From contig JAAZLE010000031.1 of assembly GCA_012799455.1 (NCBI GenBank), positions 1 to 38,022 on the forward strand: DNA of 38,022 nt, written 5' to 3'. Numbering within the stretch: the first letter of the stretch is position 1; each line of letters begins with the position of its first letter. A program made the position numbers and the translations under genes. The notes under the pieces were generated by a model. It saw only the letters and a list, made by a program, of their open reading frames with translations. It did not search any database and had not been told where the DNA came from. Positions 1-6,260 of the stretch are shown in pieces. The stretch comes from Clostridiales bacterium (GTDB lineage Bacteria; Bacillota; Clostridia; Christensenellales; DTU072).

Positions 1-826
1 CTGGACACAGTGCTTCTACTAATTCTTCTTTTGTTAAGGATAGGGGCACATCATATCCACGATTTTTTAGTTCTACAGCTACTTGTGTAATTATCGGAAG
101 TTCAAGTTGTGCATCACGTATCGTTTCTAGTTCTTTATACACTTCTTTAGGAGTTCCGTGAAGTACTACTTCTCCATCGTTCATAACCACTACTTTGTCT
201 GCGAGTATAACTTCTTCCATGTAGTGAGTTATTAGTATAACAGTCATACCCTCTTCTTTATTTAAACGCATTATTGTTTCCATTACTTCTTCTCTGCCTT
301 TAGGATCGAGCATGGCAGTACTTTCATCTAAAATTAAAACATCGGGCTTCATGACTAAAATAGCCGCAATAGATATTCTTTGTTTTTGACCACCGGATAA
401 TTTGTTTGGTGTTCTTTTATTTTGACCCTCCATATTAACTGTTTTTAATGCCCAGTCAATACGCTTTCCGATCTCTTCTCTTGGTACCCCTAAATTTTCG
501 GGCCCAAATGCTAAATCATCTTCGACAATAGACGCCACCATTTGATTATCTGGGTTTTGAAAAACCATACCAACCTTTTTTCTTATATCGAAAATCTTAT
601 CATCATCAGCGGTATCTATGCCTTCAACAAAAACCTTGCCTTTATCAGGCACAAAAAAACCGTTTAAAAGTTTAGCAAGCGTGGATTTACCACTACCGTT
701 ATGCCCAACGAACGCAACAAAAGACCCTCTCTCTATGTCAAGAGTTACGTCTTTAACGCCGCGGGTTATCATGTCACCCGAAACATAGTCATAACTTACA
801 TTTTTTAATTCGATAATATTATCCAT
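1..826 (-). CDS. ecfA: ECF transporter ATP-binding protein (EcfA/CbiO family), 3' end beyond window
   Basis: Cytoplasmic ATPase of an energy-coupling-factor vitamin/metal importer; ATP hydrolysis drives toppling of the S component. The frame is open from an ATG at 826 to the window edge (275 codons). Visible motifs are Walker A GHNGSGKST (residues 41-49), the Q-loop in QNPDNQM, the ABC signature LSGGQKQR, Walker B VLILDEST and the switch His in LITHYMEEV. This is the usual order, and only the last few residues should be missing. It lies downstream of the S-component and DUF4430 genes on the same strand, so it is probably the third gene of that operon; a second ATPase and EcfT would be expected just beyond base 1. 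Family assignment is secure. Whether it is EcfA1 or EcfA2 cannot be told. Confidence 0.93.
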   Translation of the reverse strand, partial: MDNIIELKNVSYDYVSGDMITRGVKDVTLDIERGSFVAFVGHNGSGKSTLAKLLNGFFVPDKGKVFVEGIDTADDDKIFDIRKKVGMVFQNPDNQMVASIVEDDLAFGPENLGVPREEIGKRIDWALKTVNMEGQNKRTPNKLSGGQKQRISIAAILVMKPDVLILDESTAMLDPKGREEVMETIMRLNKEEGMTVILITHYMEEVILADKVVVMNDGEVVLHGTPKEVYKELETIRDAQLELPIITQVAVELKNRGYDVPLSLTKEELVEALCP

Positions 827-913
827 CTTTACCTGCTAATCCTTAAGTTATAGAATGAACTATATTATATACACAAGTTGGCAAAAAAACAATTAATCCA
901 CCGCCTCACTTAC

Positions 914-1024
914 CATTACTTTATTACACTATCAAAAGCGACTCTTACACCGTGTTGCATAGGTGGCTTTTCTACTGTTGCATTTAAATTAACAGCACTA
1001 CTTTATTACACCGTCAAAAACTGC
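914..1024. repeat. Imperfect direct repeat in the S-component/ecfA spacer (914-942 and 996-1024)
   Basis: Two 29-bp copies share the core TACTTTATTACAC plus a following TCAAAA, with about 23 of 29 bases identical. They lie in the 285-bp untranslated gap between the S-component and ecfA genes. Read on the minus strand, both copies can encode a short peptide tail FD(S/G)VIK followed by a stop, which hints at degenerate copies of a dispersed element. No intact gene is seen in this gap. The function is unknown. Confidence 0.4.
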
Positions 1025-1111
1025 GCTCGAGAGGCTATCTAACGTTACGTTACATTGAAAACTGACACACTACTTGATATCGTTAGAAAAACATTTACCT
1101 TATAGCTGTTT

Positions 1112-1669
1112 TTAAACAAAATACTGTACTTTGCTTTTTTCAAGCAGTTTGGTTAATGGGATAAATAATACAGCAACAACAATTACATTTGATATAATGT
1201 GCACTAAAAAGAAATATGTGCCCCGTACATACATTGCAGCATAAAACTTCCAAAATGACTGCCCGCCCGAGTAGAAAATCGTATCTACAAATGTAGTTAA
1301 AACCCCAAATAATGTAGTCATAAAAAGAGCGATTAAAACGGGGATAATAATCTTGTTTTTCATTATTATCCTTTTCATAAGTGCTACAACCATTGAAAGT
1401 AATGGCCAATAAATAAAGTATGAAATAAGCCACGGTGCTAATCCATATATTGCACCCTCTATTGCACAAAAAATCAAAGTGGAAGGCATCCCAATTTTTA
1501 CACCAAAAACAAAGGTAAAGGCCATAATACAAACCGTAACAATTTCTACGTTTGGTATAAAACTAAGTGCCATTTTACCTGCAGATAAAATAGCAGTGAG
1601 TAGAGCTATTAAAACTAGCTCTCTCACCCTGGTTTTTCCATTAGTTTTTTTATGGTTTTGTATCTCCAT
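1112..1669 (-). CDS. ECF transporter S component (substrate-binding membrane subunit)
   Basis: A 185-residue protein with a short basic N-terminus (to about residue 15) and about five or six hydrophobic segments spanning roughly residues 16-175. This is the size and topology of ECF S components, which bind the vitamin and sit in the membrane with EcfT and two EcfA ATPases. The segment beginning RELVLIALLTAILSAGK matches the characteristic start of this fold. It lies between a DUF4430 protein (upstream) and an EcfA ATPase (downstream) on the same strand. DUF4430 is related to the C-terminal domain of transcobalamin, so a cobalamin-like ligand is a reasonable guess, but the sequence alone does not show it. 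No strong ribosome site precedes the ATG, so translation may depend on the upstream gene. Confidence 0.8.
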   Translation of the reverse strand: MEIQNHKKTNGKTRVRELVLIALLTAILSAGKMALSFIPNVEIVTVCIMAFTFVFGVKIGMPSTLIFCAIEGAIYGLAPWLISYFIYWPLLSMVVALMKRIIMKNKIIIPVLIALFMTTLFGVLTTFVDTIFYSGGQSFWKFYAAMYVRGTYFFLVHIISNVIVVAVLFIPLTKLLEKSKVQYFV

Positions 1670-1757
1670 TTAAATATATCGTATGCCTTGACTAACATTC
1701 ATTACTGAATTCAAAACAATCGCATTACATGCATTACCAAGGGTAAAACTAACTGTT

Positions 1758-2237
1758 TTATATGACAGTAAATATGTAAGTTTTTCCTTCTTTTACAGGA
1801 AGACTACTAATACCTTCTACAGCAGATGCGTAATATTTTCCATCAAGTGTAACTGAACCCCACTCGGTATTATAATTTTCTTCATCATCGGTATAAAAAA
1901 CCACCCACTCGCCTTCTGCCGTTCCATAAGAGGTCCCGTCAACAGTGAAAGAATTAACAAATACTCCAAATGCGCTGTCTCCAACATTTAGCGATATTTT
2001 ATCACAACTATCATCTAATTTTGTTAAAGCAGCCTCTAAAAAACCTCCATTAACTGCAACATTTTTGCTATACAATACATTTGACTCTTTGTCCATAAAC
2101 ATAATTGTAATCTCAAAACTACCGTCGCTTTCAGGAGCTTTTGGTTTAAGCACAAAAACTAATATTGTCGCTAATAATGCTACAATAATTATTACTGCTA
2201 AAACTGATAATAAAACACCTACTTTCTTCTTGGTCAT
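1758..2237 (-). CDS. DUF4430 domain membrane-anchored surface protein
   Basis: A 159-residue protein with a lysine-rich start, one long hydrophobic segment (about residues 7-31) and then a soluble extracellular domain. The segment from about residue 60 to the end has the DUF4430 (transcobalamin C-terminal-like) pattern: a ligand-facing beta fold with the EGEWVVFYTD strand and a final KEGKTYIFTV strand. There is no lipobox cysteine, so it is probably an uncleaved N-terminal anchor. It is the first gene of the ECF cluster, translated from an AGGTGGG/AGGAA ribosome site. By position it may deliver or gate the ligand for the S component. The domain assignment is good; the ligand is inferred. Confidence 0.8.
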   Translation of the reverse strand: MTKKKVGVLLSVLAVIIIVALLATILVFVLKPKAPESDGSFEITIMFMDKESNVLYSKNVAVNGGFLEAALTKLDDSCDKISLNVGDSAFGVFVNSFTVDGTSYGTAEGEWVVFYTDDEENYNTEWGSVTLDGKYYASAVEGISSLPVKEGKTYIFTVI

Positions 2238-2266
2238 AGTTCCTACCCACCTTTTATTGTTATTTT

Positions 2267-2358
2267 AACTTTAGGGCGTTAGCGGAACGTCATGCAAAAC
2301 GCATGTAAAAAACCAGCTCTTGTGCGTCTCAAGACACTCATCGAAACCCACTAAAGTT
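2267..2358 (-). ncRNA. Structured 5' leader of the DUF4430-ECF operon, riboswitch candidate
   Basis: Read on the minus strand, the segment starts AACTTTAG (2358-2351) and ends CTAAAGTT (2274-2267). These form a closing stem that extends by two G-C pairs after a bulged U. Inside lie three smaller hairpins: GTGTC-TTGA-GACGC, CATGC-GTTTT-GCATG and CGTT-CCGCT-AACG. A competing hairpin TCTTG/CAAGA is followed by a run of six T, which could act as an attenuator. The predicted transcription start falls at the first base of the closing stem, and the ribosome site lies just downstream. No B12 box or other riboswitch consensus known to me is present. The fold was drawn by eye. Confidence 0.5.
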
Positions 2359-2366
2359 GTTTTTAG

Positions 2367-2393
2367 ACTATCACAAACTAATAGTTATTGCAA
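2367..2393 (-). promoter_or_regulatory. Putative promoter of the DUF4430-ECF operon
   Basis: On the minus strand there is a TTGCAA -35 element (2393-2388) and an extended -10 TGT-GATAGT (2375-2367), 15 bases apart; TAGTCT shifted by two bases is the 17-base-spaced alternative. The -10 is weak. Either choice places the start at about 2358-2360, exactly at the 5' edge of the leader structure. Confidence 0.4.
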
Positions 2394-2484
2394 TTTATTG
2401 TCTCTGAAATTTTTGTGTTAAATTGGTTTTCATGGAATGATTGTCTTTTCAAATATCTATTTATGCCAAAAAACCTGCCTTACA

Positions 2485-2514
2485 TTGACTAATCGCCCTT
2501 TTTAAATATATAAT
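2485..2514 (+). promoter_or_regulatory. Promoter of the aroC-like gene
   Basis: TTGACT (2485-2490), an 18-base spacer and a perfect TATAAT (2509-2514). The predicted start near 2521 gives a leader of about 33 nt that carries the AGGAGAG ribosome site. Confidence 0.7.
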
Positions 2515-2553
2515 CACTATATACTTAGAAATTTACGCGCATAGGAGAGTAAT

Positions 2554-3690
2554 ATGAGTTCTGTTTGGGGTAATAACATTAAATTATCAATTTTTGGAGA
2601 AGCACAAGGAGAGGTTTTTGGGGGAACTTTACATGATTTCCCAGCTGGAATACCAGTCAATCTCGACCGCATTAAGCTAGGACTTAAGCTTCGGCTCGGC
2701 AATATTAACTTTACTGCTATGAAAAAGCAAGATGATAGACCAGTAATAGTATCTGGAGTACATAAAGGTGTAACCAATGGAGCACCTATCACAGTTTTAT
2801 TCTACAATAAAAGTGCTAGCGACACAGAATCTGGTAATGTAATATTAAAACCGTCTCATGCTGATTATGTTGCTGATGTTAGATACCGTGGATACGCAGA
2901 CCAACGCGATGGTGGGCATTTTGCCTCTAAAATTACACTACCGATAGTCTTTTTTGGTATGCTTTGTGCAGATTATTTGCATCATATGGGTATTAAAGTA
3001 GTTTCACACGTGAAAGCTATTGGCAATATTCAGGATGAAAGTTTTGGAGTACATATCGATGATGAGCTAATAGAAAGACTAAACTCCATGAGTATGCCAA
3101 CCATTTCAAATGATGTACGAAAAAGAATGGTATCGCTACTGCAAAGCATATCAGCCATCGGAGATTCTATTGGTGGCGCTGTAGAAACAGCCATTGTTGG
3201 CCTCCCTGCAGGATACGGCTCGCCCTGTTTTGATGGGTTAGAAAGCAGCCTTGCATCACTAATTTTTGCCCTTCCCGGCGTAAAAAGCATTAGCTTTGGT
3301 TTAGGAACCGACTTTGTTAAATCTAGAGGAAGTGAAGTAGCTGACTCTTTTTATGTGACAGAAAGCGGAAAGATAGAAACAGATAACAACTTTAATGGCG
3401 GGTTAAATCGTGGTATCAGTAACGGCATGCCAATTATTATGAATACTGTTTTTAAACCTATCCCTTCAATCCAGCAACCAATGAAAGGACTAGATTTAGT
3501 AACAAATGAAGTTGTAGATTTAAAGGTAAATAGAGAACACACAGTCTGCCATGCACCCGAAGGAAACGTGCTTGCGACATCAGTAGCAGCTATAGTTACA
3601 TTAGATGCAATACTCGAAGGGCAAGGCTATATGAACATGCCAAAAGTTGAAAAGAAGAAGATTATACCCGGAGAAAACCCACACCATTAA
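2554..3690 (+). CDS. aroC: Chorismate synthase homologue with substituted active-site residues
   Basis: A 378-residue protein of the chorismate synthase fold; normal members use reduced FMN to convert EPSP to chorismate. It is collinear with clostridial AroC: start SSVWGNNIKLSIFGE, KPSHADY at 99-105, GGHF at 120-123, GLPAGYGSPCFDGLE and GISNGMPI. Key residues differ by eye alignment. FGESHG is FGEAQG (catalytic His to Gln18), RRxPG is LRLGN, RGGG is RDGG, SGR is ASK, GRHD is REHT (Glu328, Thr330 for Arg and Asp), and VPR is APE. The His of PSHAD (His102) remains. The gene is intact, with its own promoter and ribosome site, and no other aro gene is nearby. It may be a paralogue with altered or lost activity, so the gene name marks homology only. 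Confidence 0.85.
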   Translation: MSSVWGNNIKLSIFGEAQGEVFGGTLHDFPAGIPVNLDRIKLGLKLRLGNINFTAMKKQDDRPVIVSGVHKGVTNGAPITVLFYNKSASDTESGNVILKPSHADYVADVRYRGYADQRDGGHFASKITLPIVFFGMLCADYLHHMGIKVVSHVKAIGNIQDESFGVHIDDELIERLNSMSMPTISNDVRKRMVSLLQSISAIGDSIGGAVETAIVGLPAGYGSPCFDGLESSLASLIFALPGVKSISFGLGTDFVKSRGSEVADSFYVTESGKIETDNNFNGGLNRGISNGMPIIMNTVFKPIPSIQQPMKGLDLVTNEVVDLKVNREHTVCHAPEGNVLATSVAAIVTLDAILEGQGYMNMPKVEKKKIIPGENPHH

Positions 3691-3733
3691 TTAATAGTTT
3701 GTAAGTCAAAAATATTTGATATTTTAACTATTG

Positions 3734-3761
3734 GGATACACTTTGTCTAATTAGTGTATCC
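3734..3761. promoter_or_regulatory. Dyad operator candidate over the SDR promoter
   Basis: A perfect 9-bp inverted repeat, GGATACACT (3734-3742) and AGTGTATCC (3753-3761), separated by 10 bases. A possible -35 TTGTCT lies in its centre (3743-3748), with an AT-rich -10 TATAAA at 3769-3774. No T-run follows, so an operator is more likely than a terminator for the upstream gene, though an RNA hairpin at the end of the aroC-like transcript is possible. Confidence 0.5.
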
Positions 3762-3792
3762 TAAATCATATAAAATACCATAGAGGATAAAC

Positions 3793-4497
3793 ATGAAATC
3801 AGTATTAATAACGGGTGGAGCTGTCGGAATTGGAAAAGGACTTGTTATCCACTTTGCAAATAAAGGATATAATGTTATGTTTACTTATCGCTCTCATAAA
3901 GAAGAAGCGATGGAACTTGCTAAAAAAACAAATTCGAGAGCTTTTTATTGTGACATAACCAATATGAAAAATATTAGATCTTTACATGAAGAAGTCGGAA
4001 GAGTGGATATATTAATTAATAACGCAGGCGTTAGCGATATTAAGATGTGTACGGAAATAGATGATTTAGCTTGGGATTACGTTGTTAACACCAACTTAAA
4101 AGGCACTTTTTTATTAACTAAATCTTTTGTGCCACATATGATATCAAATAAATTTGGAAGAATTATTAATATTGGTAGCATGTGGGGATTAAATGGATCT
4201 TCTTGTGAAGTACATTATGCAGCCTCAAAGGCAGGTCTAATTGGTCTTACTAAATCGTTAGCCAAGGAGCTTGGCCCTTCTAACATCACTGTTAACCTAA
4301 TTGCCCCAGGGGTAATTGATACCGATATGAATAAAAATGCAGATCCTGCTACTCTCAAAGCTTTAATCGATGAGTGCCCTATTTCCCGCATGGGAACTCC
4401 AGATGATATCGCCGCATGTGCAATATTTCTAGCAAGTGAAGAAGCTTCTTATATAACTGGAGCTGTCATACCAGTCGATGGAGGCTACACAGCATAA
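3793..4497 (+). CDS. SDR-family oxidoreductase, FabG-like
   Basis: A 234-residue classical short-chain dehydrogenase/reductase with an NAD(P)-binding Rossmann fold. Motifs are TGGAVGIG (7-14, cofactor loop), NNAG (76-79), and the catalytic Ser129, Tyr142 and Lys146 in the S-x12-Y-x3-K spacing. The tail ITGAVIPVDGGY is typical of 3-oxoacyl-ACP reductases. The length is slightly short for FabG (usually about 245). It stands alone, not in a fatty-acid operon, so the substrate could be another ketone or a sugar. It is translated from GAGG upstream of the ATG. A dyad in its promoter suggests dedicated regulation. Family certain, substrate unknown. Confidence 0.85.
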   Translation: MKSVLITGGAVGIGKGLVIHFANKGYNVMFTYRSHKEEAMELAKKTNSRAFYCDITNMKNIRSLHEEVGRVDILINNAGVSDIKMCTEIDDLAWDYVVNTNLKGTFLLTKSFVPHMISNKFGRIINIGSMWGLNGSSCEVHYAASKAGLIGLTKSLAKELGPSNITVNLIAPGVIDTDMNKNADPATLKALIDECPISRMGTPDDIAACAIFLASEEASYITGAVIPVDGGYTA

Positions 4498-4522
4498 TAT
4501 CTTATACAACGTGTCTATAACC

Positions 4523-4572
4523 AAAAAGCGTGCTAGTTTTTTACTAACACGCTTTTTACTAACACGCTTTTT
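4523..4572. terminator. Bidirectional terminator with a duplicated arm
   Basis: AAAAAGCGTGCTAG (4523-4536) pairs with CTAACACGCTTTTT (4544-4557) around a T-rich loop, with T-runs in both directions. It serves the SDR gene (plus) and, in part, the convergent kinase gene (minus). The 15-base right arm ACTAACACGCTTTTT is repeated immediately at 4558-4572, a recent tandem duplication. Confidence 0.85.
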
Positions 4573-4590
4573 AAATCTCTTTAGAACAAT

Positions 4591-5424
4591 TTACTTTGAA
4601 ATATAGATCTTTGTTGATGGTACTTTTTCCTCTAGTATATCCTCTATATGGTATTTGCTGTTTGCTATAAATACGCTAGTTCCAAGTCTTACTGAATCCT
4701 TCACATATTCTAGCTTTGCTCTTGCCCCGCGAGCACCTTTTCTACTAGCGCCTTCACAACACTGTTGGAAAAACTCAATGTTTGCTACAACATCTTCAGC
4801 GTTTGAGCCAGTAATTTCAGATACTAAAGAATTGCTATCCGAAACATCTCTATATATACCATCTACACCTGTTAGGATAAGTAAATACTTAGGTTTTAAC
4901 AGCACTGATATTTGTGCTGCAGTTTCATCGTTATCTATAGCTTCAACTACGTGTGAGTTTTTAGCTTTTAACTGTTGAATTTCAAGCTTGCGATTTTCTT
5001 CATAACTTACAGGGTCATTATAGTTAATAATCGGCACTGCATTTTGGGCAGGACATCTAAGAAGTGCATTTTTAATATGTTCTCTTTTTGCAGGATCATT
5101 AAAATGTTGATGTTCTATAAGAAACTGCCTTAAAGAGTATCCGCTGTCCATAAAGCGCCTATAATTTTCCATTAGTATTGTTTGCCCTTGTGCAGCATAG
5201 TCAGTTTTTACCTCATCTTCTTTGCCTTTTAATTCCTGACCATTATTTCTTCTCATATAATCCAATCTGCCTATTTCCGTCGCACCCGATGTAACCCATA
5301 CATATCCTGGTTTTAAGGCTCTTGCAATATGCGATAAAATATTATAATCAATATCTTTGTTGGCTTTATTAATCAAAGCCATAGAACCAACTTTTCCAAC
5401 CAATTCAATATCAAATGCGGTCAT
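4591..5424 (-). CDS. Amino-acid-kinase family protein, glutamate 5-kinase-like
   Basis: A 277-residue protein of the amino acid kinase fold. Features matching ProB are KVGS near the N-terminus (the usual KxGSS), VTSGATEIGR (VSSGAIAAG in ProB), GQTILMENY, VPIINYNDPVS (VPIINENDTV), IDNDETAAQ, LLILTGVDGIY and a late GARAKLEYVK segment (GGMxTK). ProB phosphorylates glutamate in proline synthesis. Sequence and spacing are divergent, the C-terminal PUA domain is absent, and no proA is nearby, so another carboxylate or nucleotide substrate is possible. The ATG follows AAGGAG at good spacing. Family assignment is firm; glutamate specificity is only probable. Confidence 0.7.
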   Translation of the reverse strand: MTAFDIELVGKVGSMALINKANKDIDYNILSHIARALKPGYVWVTSGATEIGRLDYMRRNNGQELKGKEDEVKTDYAAQGQTILMENYRRFMDSGYSLRQFLIEHQHFNDPAKREHIKNALLRCPAQNAVPIINYNDPVSYEENRKLEIQQLKAKNSHVVEAIDNDETAAQISVLLKPKYLLILTGVDGIYRDVSDSNSLVSEITGSNAEDVVANIEFFQQCCEGASRKGARGARAKLEYVKDSVRLGTSVFIANSKYHIEDILEEKVPSTKIYISK

Positions 5425-5643
5425 TTTTCTCTCCTTAAAACCTTCTGTTTTTTCGTTTTTCGCACCTTAAAGTAAATTATGCATATGTTTTATCTACTCT
5501 TGTAAGATTAAAACGATTATATAAATAATACATAAGATAAGTCAAACAATTACTTGCTTGGTACTATATTGTAAAACCAATAATAACTTGTTTTATTAGC
5601 AACAAAAAAATCTCTTTACTACTTTTAAATGTTGTATTAAACT

Positions 5644-5649
5644 TATAAT
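5644..5649 (+). promoter_or_regulatory. -10 box placed directly before a start codon (possible leaderless mRNA)
   Basis: A perfect TATAAT ends seven bases before the ATG at 5657. The predicted transcription start therefore falls on or next to the start codon, and there is no ribosome site between them. The -35 region is weak. Confidence 0.5.
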
Positions 5650-5656
5650 TATTCGG

Positions 5657-6145
5657 ATGTTTATTTTAACATCTTGGGGGTTTATTCCACAATATATGTT
5701 AGTTCGACAATTTAATATTAATGATGCGGACATTTTTTACTCACTTGCAAAAGAGTTTTATTCTTCTGGGGCTACAAAACGCGATTATGACCAAATAGTA
5801 TCTGAAAAGACCTTTAATCAGGTAATTTCCAAACATGAAAACCTATGGGGATTTTTTATAACCGACTTAGAAGAACAAGTCGTTGTCGGATATGCTCTAA
5901 TAACTTCTTATTGGTGTCATGAAGAAAATGGTAACATTATAGTTTTAGATGAGCTTTTTATATCGCCTACTCATCGCCACAAAGGATTTGGTAAAATGTT
6001 TTTACGGTGGTTAGAAACTGAATTCCATGAAAAAGCAGTTGCTATAACACTAGATGTTTTATCAACAAATATGGTTGCACAAGACCTGTATAACAAAGCT
6101 GGATTTTCTCCAGACGGCTTTATAACCTTTACAAAAAATATCTAG
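5657..6145 (+). CDS. GNAT-family N-acetyltransferase
   Basis: A 162-residue acetyl-CoA-dependent acyltransferase. The core is seen in the beta-4 strand IIVLDELFISPTHR, the acetyl-CoA pyrophosphate loop RHKGFG, the following helix MFLRWLE, and the late ITLDVLSTNMVAQDLYNKAGF segment that ends in the typical N-x-x-A-x-x-x-Y-x-x-x-G-F pattern. The substrate is unknown. Start choice is uncertain: the ATG at 5657 has no ribosome site but sits where transcription should begin, while the ATG at 5696 (residue 14) fits the usual family N-terminus (MLVRQFNINDAD) and has only a distant GGGGG upstream. Confidence 0.85.
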   Translation: MFILTSWGFIPQYMLVRQFNINDADIFYSLAKEFYSSGATKRDYDQIVSEKTFNQVISKHENLWGFFITDLEEQVVVGYALITSYWCHEENGNIIVLDELFISPTHRHKGFGKMFLRWLETEFHEKAVAITLDVLSTNMVAQDLYNKAGFSPDGFITFTKNI

Positions 6146-6190
6146 TTTCTCACGTTTTTCTTAACATTTAAGTCTATTTATTGATGTTAA

Positions 6191-6217
6191 TGAGCTTAGT
6201 TATTGATTACTAGCTCA
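6191..6217. promoter_or_regulatory. Inverted-repeat operator candidate at the GH2 promoter
   Basis: TGAGCTTAGT (6191-6200) and ACTAGCTCA (6209-6217) are inverted copies that differ by one missing base. The -35 hexamer sits in the gap between the arms. Such placement fits a repressor of a sugar-utilisation gene. No regulator gene is adjacent. Confidence 0.5.
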
Positions 6218-6231
6218 CTTAAATCTATAAT
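6203..6231 (+). promoter_or_regulatory. Promoter of the GH2 gene
   Basis: TTGATT (6203-6208), a 17-base spacer and TATAAT (6226-6231). The leader is about 23 nt long and contains the strong ribosome site AGAGGAGG. Confidence 0.75.
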
Positions 6232-6260
6232 ATAAATAATGTTCGTTAGAGGAGGACTCC

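Noticed and set aside
1140-1532. Cys-rich open frame inside the S-component gene
   Set aside because: It overlaps the S-component gene in another frame on the same strand, with no start signal and no recognisable domain.
2238-2400. Cobalamin riboswitch upstream of the ECF cluster
   Set aside because: The expected B12 box and the other conserved core segments are not present; only generic stems were found.
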